DNA of 34,962 nt from Bacillota bacterium (GTDB taxonomy: Bacteria > Bacillota > Negativicutes > Sporomusales > UBA7701): NCBI GenBank assembly GCA_023415775.1, contig JAEZJM010000030.1:1-34962 (forward strand), written 5' to 3'. The position numbers were made by a program, and so were the translations under genes. Numbering within the stretch: position 1 is the first letter of the stretch; each line of letters opens with the position of its first letter. This document shows positions 1 through 6,214 of the stretch, piece by piece. Under the pieces are notes generated by a model. That model did not search any database. It saw nothing but the letters and a program-made list of their open reading frames with translations, and had not been told where the DNA came from.

Positions 1-729
1 GAGCTGGCGACGGCGGGCCTGGAGCGGCCGGAGGCCGCGGCGGCGGAGGCTGCGGTGGCGGCGGCGCTGGCGGCGAGCGAGGCTCTGGTGGCGGAGCAGG
101 CCAGGCTGCAGGAGGGCGTGAGCAAGCAGCAGGGGTGGCTCGATCAGATGAAGGCCATGGATGCGGAGAAAGCGGCCCGCGAGGCGGAGTACGCGCTGCT
201 GGGCCGCCTGGCGCAGGTGGCGAACGGGCAGAATCCGCTGCGGGTGAGTTTCCACCGGTTCGTGCTGCAGGCGCTGCTGGACGAGGTGACGGGGGTGGCG
301 AACGCGCGGCTGAAAAAGATGAGCCGCGGGCGTTATGCGCTGCGGCGGATGGAGGACCCGCTCCATAAGGGGATGGCCGGGGGGCTGGATATCGAGATCG
401 AGGACGCGTGGACGGGCGTGGCCCGCCATGCGGCGACGCTGAGCGGCGGGGAGACTTTCCTGGCGTCGCTGGCCCTGGCTCTCGGTCTGGCCGATGTTGT
501 GCAGGGTTATTCCGGGGGGGTGTACCTTGACACGATTTTCGTGGACGAGGGGTTCGGGATGCTGGACCCGGAGGCTCTGGATATGGCGATGCAGGCGCTG
601 GTGGAGCTGCAGACGAGCGGGCGGCTTGTGGGGATTATTTCCCATGTGCCTGAGCTGAAGGAGCGCATCGAGGCGCGGCTGGAGATCGTGCCGACCGACC
701 GCGGCAGCACTACGCGCTGGAGCGTGTGA
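1..729 (+). CDS. sbcC: Exonuclease subunit SbcC, C-terminal part (5' end outside window)
   Basis: This is the C-terminal end of the SMC/Rad50-like ATPase subunit of the SbcCD nuclease, which processes DNA ends and hairpins in the cytoplasm. The frame is open from the first base, so the start lies upstream. What is visible is the end of an Ala/Glu-rich coiled coil, then the C-terminal ATPase lobe. That lobe carries the ABC signature LSGGE, a Walker B stretch (YLDTIFVDEGFGMLD) and the D-loop/switch region ending IISHVPELKERI, as in SbcC. It stops at TGA 727-729. sbcD would be expected upstream, outside the window. The family call is firm; only the coiled-coil boundary is uncertain. Confidence 0.95.
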   Translation, partial: ELATAGLERPEAAAAEAAVAAALAASEALVAEQARLQEGVSKQQGWLDQMKAMDAEKAAREAEYALLGRLAQVANGQNPLRVSFHRFVLQALLDEVTGVANARLKKMSRGRYALRRMEDPLHKGMAGGLDIEIEDAWTGVARHAATLSGGETFLASLALALGLADVVQGYSGGVYLDTIFVDEGFGMLDPEALDMAMQALVELQTSGRLVGIISHVPELKERIEARLEIVPTDRGSTTRWSV

Positions 730-784
730 TGCATAAGAGGGGGAGAATCCGGCCATAATTTGCTGTAGCAAAGGAGGGGCCGGG

Positions 785-1147
785 ATGAGCATGAAGATGA
801 GCCGGGTGCCGGTGAGCGGGGTTTTCCTCGACAGCCGCGCGCCGGCGGTGACGGGCGAGTACGAGTTTACGGTGGACTGCGGGGCGGTTTATTTCGGGGC
901 GGTGTATGACGACGACGGCAGCCTGCTGTCGGTTGATCAGTATTTTTACAGCGAGGATTTTTCCCGCGACGATATGGAGGAGGCGCTCGACACCGACGAG
1001 CTGATGTTTGTCGACGACCGGGATTTTCCGGTGAAGACGTACCTGCTGTCGAAGGAGGAGTCCGGCAGCGAGTGGCTGCGGTTCCACGCGGTGGTGCCGG
1101 ACGGGATCGATCCGGGGTATTTCCGGCAGAAGTATATCGGAGGATGA
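785..1147 (+). CDS. Small acidic protein of unknown function
   Basis: A 120-residue soluble protein that I do not recognise. The start is supported by AAAGGAGGGG about 5 bases before the ATG. There is no signal peptide or membrane segment. The chain is rich in Asp/Glu and aromatic residues, with a run of short beta-like segments (GEYEFTVDCGAVYFGAVYDD). It follows sbcC by 55 bases on the same strand and ends just before a likely terminator, so it may be co-transcribed with sbcC. No function is proposed. Confidence 0.75.
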   Translation: MSMKMSRVPVSGVFLDSRAPAVTGEYEFTVDCGAVYFGAVYDDDGSLLSVDQYFYSEDFSRDDMEEALDTDELMFVDDRDFPVKTYLLSKEESGSEWLRFHAVVPDGIDPGYFRQKYIGG

Positions 1148-1153
1148 CGATGG

Positions 1154-1185
1154 GGGCTCGGCGATGGCCGGGTCCTTTTGTTTTG
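1154..1185 (+). terminator. Rho-independent terminator after the small acidic gene
   Basis: A nine-pair stem (GGGCTCGGC/GCCGGGTCC, with two G-U pairs) closes a GATG loop and is followed by TTTTGTTTTG. It would end transcription of sbcC and the small gene before the AT-rich control region of the kinase. Confidence 0.6.
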
Positions 1186-1216
1186 CCCTGACGATGGGAT
1201 TTCTATATCGGTATTT

Positions 1217-1317
1217 TTTGTCGAATTGCGCGCGGTGGGCCGCGCAAAAAATGACGGCGGAAGATGTTGTGTTGAATAAAGTCGAATAATGGCGAATTAT
1301 ATACGTATTATGTCGAA
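1217..1317 (+). promoter_or_regulatory. Cluster of Spo0A-box-like sites upstream of the histidine kinase
   Basis: The Spo0A box core is TGNCGAA (best TGTCGAA). Exact or near copies occur at 1219-1225 (TTTGTCGAA context), 1270-1276 (TGTTGAA), 1280-1286 (AGTCGAA), 1290-1296 (TGGCGAA) and 1311-1317 (TGTCGAA). The middle three are exactly 10 bp apart and the fifth is 21 bp further, so they lie on one face of the helix. Two more cores, 1399-1405 and 1439-1445, fall in or just past the longest possible kinase start. The region is AT-rich, unlike its surroundings. Binding by Spo0A is inferred from motif match only. Confidence 0.5.
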
Positions 1318-1393
1318 TTAAACTGGCCGGATGATTGTGGTTTATTGCTTTGATATGTAAGCTTTTATGTGATTTTTTGTACAAATTGCGGCG

Positions 1394-2662
1394 ATGGATG
1401 GCGAAAATTATGTCGTTTTTTTACGAAAACAATTTGCTTGTCGAAGGCAGGAAATACAAATACTTACAAGAATGATATTTATGTCTTGGACAAGCAGATG
1501 TGACAAAGGGGTTGACTGGTCGGTGTATTCGGCAGAATCCTGGGACAACAAGGTTGTTTATCTTGGAAGCGAAGAGGATTTCGGCGATTTTTTCGAGACC
1601 GGCAAGGCGGGGATTATGCATCTTGACGCGATGATGCAGGTCAAGAATCTCAACCGCGAGGCGGAGCGGATATTCAGTCTGGAGCGCTCGGCGGTCCTGG
1701 GCAAGCGGGCCGAAGAGGCTTTCCGGCACTGCGGCGAGAAGTTCCTGAAGGCGTTCGCCGTGTCGGAATACGAGGATTTTTATGCCGCGAACGTCAAGCT
1801 GGCCATGCACGAGCAGGCGGCTTTCGTCCACGTGGACAGCCTGAAGCTGCGCGACAGCGGCGGCGGGGTGAACGGGGTCATTGTCATTGTGCAGGATATT
1901 TCGGCGTTGAAGGCGACGCTGAAGCAGATTCAGACGACGCAGATGCTGATGTCGCTTGGGGAACTGGCGGCGGGGGTCGCCCACCACGTGCGCGCGCCGC
2001 TGACGACGCTGAGCGGGTATCTGCAGATTATGATGAACAGGGTGGAGGACGACCGCTGCAGCGTACGCCGCGAGGTGCTGGAGATGCTGTTGGGGGAAGT
2101 TTCGTATATCAATAATGTGGTGAAGGAGCTGGTGCTGTTCGCCAAGCCGCCGGTAAGCAAGACGCCGGGGGTGAATGTGAACAGGCTGCTGGATGAAGCG
2201 CTGCTGCTGGTTTTCAAGCAGATGGGCGGGGAGAATGTGGCGATCGACAAGCGCCTTGCGGAGGGGTTGCCGACGCTGACCGCCGACGGCAATCTGCTGA
2301 AGCAGGCGATGGTGAATATTTTGCAAAACGCGATGGAGGCGATGGCGGAGCAGGGGACGCTGACGGTCCGGTCGTGGCTGAACGCGGAGCTTAATATGCT
2401 GGTTGTGGCGGTCGCCGATACGGGTGTCGGGATAGGTCCGCAGCTGCTGTCGAGGGTTTTCGAGCCTTTTTACAGCACGAAGCTCGACCGGATCGGGCTG
2501 GGCCTGCCGACCGCCCACCGGATCGTTAGCGAGCACGGCGGCTTTATCAACATCAGTTCGGACGAGAAGACGGGCACGAAGGTGCACATTTATCTGCCAA
2601 TCTTCGACAGCCGGACGAGAAGGATGGCCGGCCCGCATCAGCAGATTTTGAATTTGCAGTGA
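1394..2662 (+). CDS. Cytoplasmic PAS-domain sensor histidine kinase (sporulation-kinase type)
   Basis: An orphan histidine kinase with no membrane segment. A PAS domain spans roughly residues 65-175. The dimerisation/phosphoacceptor helix reads GELAAGVAHHVRAPLTT, the pattern of Bacillus Kin-type sporulation kinases. The ATPase domain has an N box (NILQNAMEAM), G1 (ADTGVGI), F box (FEPFYSTK) and G2 (GLGLPTAHRI). In the H box the usual HE-R-NP reads HH-R-AP, so the acidic residue after the phospho-His is missing. No response regulator is adjacent, which fits a kinase feeding a phosphorelay. The start is uncertain: 1394 has no clear ribosome site. ATG 1472, ATG 1481 or GTG 1523 (after AAAGGGG) are alternatives, and the first 29 codons overlap the Spo0A-like region. 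A stem-loop terminator follows. Confidence 0.88.
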   Translation: MDGENYVVFLRKQFACRRQEIQILTRMIFMSWTSRCDKGVDWSVYSAESWDNKVVYLGSEEDFGDFFETGKAGIMHLDAMMQVKNLNREAERIFSLERSAVLGKRAEEAFRHCGEKFLKAFAVSEYEDFYAANVKLAMHEQAAFVHVDSLKLRDSGGGVNGVIVIVQDISALKATLKQIQTTQMLMSLGELAAGVAHHVRAPLTTLSGYLQIMMNRVEDDRCSVRREVLEMLLGEVSYINNVVKELVLFAKPPVSKTPGVNVNRLLDEALLLVFKQMGGENVAIDKRLAEGLPTLTADGNLLKQAMVNILQNAMEAMAEQGTLTVRSWLNAELNMLVVAVADTGVGIGPQLLSRVFEPFYSTKLDRIGLGLPTAHRIVSEHGGFINISSDEKTGTKVHIYLPIFDSRTRRMAGPHQQILNLQ

Positions 2663-2686
2663 GGTATTAGGGCGCGGATAACTCAA

Positions 2687-2720
2687 CTTGGCTCGGGCCA
2701 ATGCCCGAGCCAAGTTTCGT
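2687..2720 (+). terminator. Rho-independent terminator after the histidine kinase
   Basis: A 14-bp perfect stem (AACTTGGCTCGGGC with GCCCGAGCCAAGTT) closes a CAAT loop and is followed by TCGTTT. Its downstream arm includes ATG 2701, an apparent upstream start for the next gene. That makes 2701 an unlikely translation start. Confidence 0.8.
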
Positions 2721-2782
2721 TTATCAACGACCGACGGTGGGAAATATTTGCTGGTATATAAGCCAAGGACCCCTTCATATAA

Positions 2783-2800
2783 AGTTAGTGGCTACTAACT
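2783..2800. promoter_or_regulatory. Possible operator: 7-bp inverted repeat before the L,D-transpeptidase gene
   Basis: AGTTAGTGGCTACTAACT has 7-bp perfect arms around a 4-bp centre and lies 12-30 bases before the start codon. It follows TATATAAG (2755-2762), a possible -10. It could be a repressor site or an mRNA hairpin near the ribosome site; nothing else decides between these. Confidence 0.3.
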
Positions 2801-2811
2801 CTTGGGAAGGG

Positions 2812-4041
2812 ATGTCCTTGGCTTTGTCGCGTGTGGCGGTGCTGGCCGCGCTGGTTTTTCTCGTTTGCCTGACGCCGGCTGACGCCAGGCAGAATCCCGA
2901 TCTGGCGTCGCCGAGCATTGTGCTCAATCTGCCCAGCCGGACGCTGGAGTTTTTCGCGGGCGGCTCGCTGGTGAAGACGTATCCGGTCGCGGTCGGCAAA
3001 CCGTCGACACCGTCGCCGCTCGGCAACTTCGTGATTTTCGAGAAGGAGGTGGATCCGTGGTGGTTTCCTCCCCGCACGGGGGAGGTGGTGCCTTCGGGAC
3101 CGCATAATCCGCTGGGGTACCGCTGGATGGGCTTCGCGTCGCTGTACGGCATCCACGGCACCAACGCCCCTTGGGCGATCGGCCTGGCCGTGTCGAACGG
3201 GTGCATCCGGATGCATGAGGCGGATGTGGAGGAGCTTTACGAAGTGGCGCCTTACGGGACACCTGTGAGGGTGACTTACGAACGGTTCAAGATAAGGGTG
3301 GAGAGCAACGGGGAGGTTTCGCTGGGGGTTTATCCCGATATTTACGGCTGGCGTGCGCTGACGGCGGGCGAGGTGCGGGACGCCCTCGCCGCCCGCGGCC
3401 TGGGCGGCCTGCTGACGGACGGGGAGATCGCGGCGATGGTCGCCGAGGAGGCCGACCGGCAGGTGGTGTTCGCCCGTGTCCACAATGTGCGGGTGAACGG
3501 CAAGACGCTGGTGGAGCGGGCGGTGACACTGAAAGGGGTTATGTATGTGCCGCTGTGGCCGGTGGCGGCGCCTCTCAGCGCGGGCGTGGCCTGGGACGAG
3601 GGCGGGCGGCTGGCGCGGGGGGCGAAACGGGCGGTGCCGGGCACGGTGATCGGCGAGCGGGTTTATCTGGCGGCGGCGGATGCGCACGCGCTGTTCGGCG
3701 GGCAGCAGGTTTTCCGCGAGGAGGAGAATGTGCTGGCGGTCGATGTTGTAAGCCTGTTCCTGAACGGTCGGCCGCTGGCGGGCGATGTGCAGGTGGTGGA
3801 GGGCGTGCTGGCGGTGCCGGTGGCGGCGGTGGCGGAGGCGCTCGGCCGGAAGGTGACGCGGGAGGCGGACGGGTCGCTGAGCGTGCAGGGGACGAAGGCG
3901 CCGGCGGCGATAGTCGGCGGGGCGCCGTATATCCAGCTGACAAAGGTTTACGACGTGTTCGGGGCGTACGTGTACTGGAACCAGGAAGCCCGGAGCGTCG
4001 AGCTTACGTATCCGTTTATAGAGAAGGGCGGGAACGATTAG
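2812..4041 (+). CDS. Exported L,D-transpeptidase (YkuD) with copper-amine-oxidase-like stalk domains
   Basis: A secreted enzyme that would form or edit 3-3 peptide crosslinks in peptidoglycan. It opens with a signal peptide (MSLALSRVAVLAALVFLVC... ending PADA). The YkuD domain (about residues 30-165) shows HGTNAPWAIG and the catalytic SNGCIRM, with Cys as nucleophile. Two copies of the copper-amine-oxidase N-like fold follow (about 220-290 and 320-400; motifs VRVNGKTL...YVPL and LFLNGRPL...VPVAAVAEALG), a common wall-associated module in this phylum. I prefer ATG 2812 or TTG 2818 because GGGAAGG (2804-2810) sits directly upstream. An in-frame ATG at 2701 lies inside the previous terminator. 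It stops just before its own terminator and appears monocistronic. Confidence 0.9.
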   Translation: MSLALSRVAVLAALVFLVCLTPADARQNPDLASPSIVLNLPSRTLEFFAGGSLVKTYPVAVGKPSTPSPLGNFVIFEKEVDPWWFPPRTGEVVPSGPHNPLGYRWMGFASLYGIHGTNAPWAIGLAVSNGCIRMHEADVEELYEVAPYGTPVRVTYERFKIRVESNGEVSLGVYPDIYGWRALTAGEVRDALAARGLGGLLTDGEIAAMVAEEADRQVVFARVHNVRVNGKTLVERAVTLKGVMYVPLWPVAAPLSAGVAWDEGGRLARGAKRAVPGTVIGERVYLAAADAHALFGGQQVFREEENVLAVDVVSLFLNGRPLAGDVQVVEGVLAVPVAAVAEALGRKVTREADGSLSVQGTKAPAAIVGGAPYIQLTKVYDVFGAYVYWNQEARSVELTYPFIEKGGND

Positions 4042-4055
4042 TTCCCGCCTTTTTC
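4027..4055 (+). terminator. Rho-independent terminator of the L,D-transpeptidase gene
   Basis: GGCGGGAAC, loop GATTA, GTTCCCGCC, then TTTTTCTTTT. The stem includes the last codons and the stop of the gene. Confidence 0.9.
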
Positions 4056-4444
4056 TTTTCTGTAGCTTTGTAGCGGGTGAAAGCAGGCTGTAAGCCGGAG
4101 CTACGGCCGAACGCGCCGTAGACTTGCGCCGCGCGCCCGCGAACACCGTCGTCAATTGACGTCCATGTCAGTAGACTCCTCGCTCGGCCATCTATGGCCT
4201 CGCGTGCGGTGGCGCTGCTCTGCTGTGTCAACGGCGTGGTAATGGCCTCCGCAACGGCGGATTACGCATTCTTTCACCGACGTCTTCGGCTCGGTGTACA
4301 CGGTTGTGTATGAGTAAGACCATATTTCGGATAGGGTTGGAAGCATAAAATGGCAGGATGCAAAAATGGACCCGCAAAACTCGCAAGTCCATTTGTTTGT
4401 ATATCTAGAAGCATAAAGTGACCGCTATATTGCAGCTGACTTTA
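4042..4444. other. Gene-free stretch holding repeat copy C and a possible terminator
   Basis: I see no convincing gene here. 4120-4330 resembles the minus orientation of the structured repeat described at 5921. 4365-4394 is an 8-bp inverted repeat (AAATGGAC/GTCCATTT, 14-base loop) with T-rich flank. The 10-mer AAGCATAAAR occurs at 4341 and 4409. The composition shifts from GC-rich to AT-rich near 4330, the left edge of the following foreign-looking gene. Confidence 0.5.
4120..4330 (-). repeat. Diverged copy (C) of the structured intergenic repeat
   Basis: On the minus strand this segment keeps the core seen in copies at 5921 and 13146: a CGCGAG-type lead, a hairpin GGCCATAGATGGCC, then CGAGCGAG. 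The equivalent hairpin at 5921 is GCCATGGATGGC, so the stem is kept while bases differ. It also contains the 12-bp palindrome CGTCAATTGACG (4150-4161). The outer parts are too diverged to align by eye, so the ends are approximate. Confidence 0.45.
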
Positions 4445-5731
4445 TTACACTTTAATTAAGTAGTCATCCGCAATTTTAGTCAAATACGGGTGTCGCTTAT
4501 CATCGTCTATCAGGAAGTTTATAAAAAACTGCTCGATATCATCTCCCGGGATGGTTGCAAGATATTTAAAGGCCACATACCACAGCTCTTTTAGTCCCTC
4601 ATTACGGCCAATAGTGAGTGCGAGCTTCTTAGTTCGAATGTCTTTCGACGCTATCAATGCTCGAAGCAGTATATTAAGCTCTTCCTCCCATTCGTTTTCT
4701 CCGCCGTGTAGTAAGCGCTCAATACGTTCATCCGAAATGTCTCCCGCGAGCTTTGTGCAGGCTAAGCCTAAGACATCGGGATATCTTTTCTCAATTTCAG
4801 TTACTTCATCAGGCCAGACCGCTTCATCCCAACAGCTTGCTTCCATAGCAAGGAGACTTTCGATTTCCGTAATCGATATAGACTTGGATTGGAGATATTT
4901 TTTCTGGTTTAGATTCTTATCCAGATCTTCTATGCAAAGCTCAACGCCCCCAAACCAAACTTTCTTTTCGTTTGCTGACGGCGAATAAGAGTACCCTGTC
5001 ACCGGTAATATTGTCAAGCACCTGAACTCACATCCTTCCTGCGCGGCAGCAATCGCCTTATGGTGTCCATCTAAAAGCACGCATAAATAAGCGTCCATAT
5101 GGAAGGCGACGCCGCGAAGCCTGTCGCCGCAGCCGCTGCGATACTGCTCTCGATAGGAGTCAACAGTGACTTTATCATATCGGTTCGGAAGCTGGGTAGG
5201 TAGTAAGTACGACGGCCAGCTACGTACCCACCTAAAAAGATACCCGATAGCGCAGCTTGCTTTGTTCGCACGGGGGGTATTACTTTGGTTCCAGAAGAAA
5301 CGCCCTCCGTCAGTCGGGAACAGAGCCAAATCAGCTAATACATAGTACCCTTCAGGTAACAGGCTCAAAAGAGGATTAAATTCTACGAATGCTTTTTCGA
5401 TACCCTCATAAGGCTGATTTGTATGATTTCTTATCGTCTGGATAGTATCTTGGTCAACATGTTCTAGACCATACCCGGCCGATATAAGCTTTTCGCAGGT
5501 CGGGCAGTCATTCTCGTCTTGAGAATGCCACTTAACTAGCGGTACACCGTTTAGCAGCAAAAAAGATTTCCATGTCCTATCCTTCGCAACACCATAGGCC
5601 GTTCTCAGTCTCCCAAGACCATTTTTCACGAAAAATAGAACAGCTTCTTCTCCCCATGGGGAAGAACTCTTCTCATAGTATTTTACGGCTGCTATATCAC
5701 CTGATTTTTGCCCCCACAGCCACTCTAACAA
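4445..5731 (-). CDS. Unknown protein with a ParB/sulfiredoxin-like DGHHK motif, AT-rich gene
   Basis: A 428-residue soluble protein that I cannot place. Near residue 218 it has LLDGHHKAIAAAQEG, which resembles the DGHHR motif of the ParB/Srx nucleotide-binding fold. A CPTC pair (about 96-99) may bind metal. The C-terminal 130 residues are helical with repeat-like spacing. The start is TTG 5731, chosen because GGAGGG sits 7 bases upstream. The gene is clearly more AT-rich than all neighbours and uses A/T-ending codons. It stands alone in opposite orientation to flanking genes and lies between two copies of the structured repeat, all of which suggests transfer. The nuclease or DNA-binding role implied by the motif is not established. 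Confidence 0.75.
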   Translation of the reverse strand: MLEWLWGQKSGDIAAVKYYEKSSSPWGEEAVLFFVKNGLGRLRTAYGVAKDRTWKSFLLLNGVPLVKWHSQDENDCPTCEKLISAGYGLEHVDQDTIQTIRNHTNQPYEGIEKAFVEFNPLLSLLPEGYYVLADLALFPTDGGRFFWNQSNTPRANKASCAIGYLFRWVRSWPSYLLPTQLPNRYDKVTVDSYREQYRSGCGDRLRGVAFHMDAYLCVLLDGHHKAIAAAQEGCEFRCLTILPVTGYSYSPSANEKKVWFGGVELCIEDLDKNLNQKKYLQSKSISITEIESLLAMEASCWDEAVWPDEVTEIEKRYPDVLGLACTKLAGDISDERIERLLHGGENEWEEELNILLRALIASKDIRTKKLALTIGRNEGLKELWYVAFKYLATIPGDDIEQFFINFLIDDDKRHPYLTKIADDYLIKV

Positions 5732-5920
5732 GAATGATCCCTCCAGGCAGATAATCTTATACGAGTTGATTTCGCTAATATTTTCCTATATCCTATGTTT
5801 TGTCTAAAATGGGAGTAATAGAAGCGTAGAATAGCAAAGCAAACAGAAGAATAACGTGACCAATTAAGGATTTGCAATATGAGTACGGTTAGCCGGCGTT
5901 CCCGACTTTGGGTGATGCCC

Positions 5921-6077
5921 CCTTCAAGCGAGGTGGCGGCCGCTACTTGGCGAGAGAGCCGGTAACGGCCGCCGGCGCGAGCCATGGATGGCGAGCGAGC
6001 CGCTATCTGTCAGGAGACAGTTAGCGGCGTACGGCCAGCCGTCGGCGACGAGCCTAGTAAGACCGCCGGCGCAGCGG
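5921..6077 (+). repeat. Structured intergenic repeat, copy A
   Basis: About 157 bp, closely matching the reverse complement of 13146-13307. Shared blocks include CCTTCAAGCGAGG, GGCG-CCGCTACTT-GCGA, AGAGCCGGTAACG at one end and GTCGGCGACGAGC-TAGTAAG at the other. Inside are a GCCAT/ATGGC hairpin and a 12-bp arm hairpin (CCGCTATCTGTC and GACAGTTAGCGG, loop AGGA, one mismatch). The middle differs between copies while the ends are conserved. It lies upstream of polA in the sense direction, but other copies face other ways, so a dispersed element is more likely than a leader specific to polA. Confidence 0.7.
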
Positions 6078-6153
6078 GGGGCGAACCCAATAGCTGGGAT
6101 AAGCCGCCAGCTCGGAAAGATTAACCTTCGGGAGAGGGAAATCTGAGAGGGAT

Positions 6154-6180
6154 TTGTGGGCGACTAGCCAATACTATAAC
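6154..6180 (+). promoter_or_regulatory. Possible promoter of the polA cluster
   Basis: TATAAC (6175-6180) is a fair -10. TTGTGG (6154-6159) is a weak -35 with a short 15-bp spacer. The site is 35 bases before the polA start and after the repeat, so it would drive polA-mutM-coaE-slt. Confidence 0.35.
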
Positions 6181-6214
6181 AGTTAAGCTAATGATGTTTA
6201 CAGGTGGTGGCGAT

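Larger units (their letters stand above)
5732..6214. other. Gene-free stretch between the AT-rich gene and polA
   Basis: It holds the AT-rich upstream region of the minus-strand gene (5740-5880), repeat copy A (5921-6077) and the probable polA promoter (6154-6180). I see no coding sequence. 6080-6150 is purine-rich with short hairpin potential, but matches no riboswitch class that I can recognise. Confidence 0.5.

Noticed and set aside
2701..2811. Upstream in-frame start for the L,D-transpeptidase
   Set aside because: ATG 2701 lies within the downstream arm of a strong terminator and has no ribosome site; the signal peptide begins at 2812/2818.
4016..4346. Short minus-strand open frames in the gap after the L,D-transpeptidase gene
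   Set aside because: They run through repeat copy C, lack ribosome sites and have no recognisable protein features.
5880..6214. Riboswitch in the polA leader
   Set aside because: The structured part recurs elsewhere in the opposite orientation relative to genes, so it is a dispersed repeat; no known riboswitch core was recognised.
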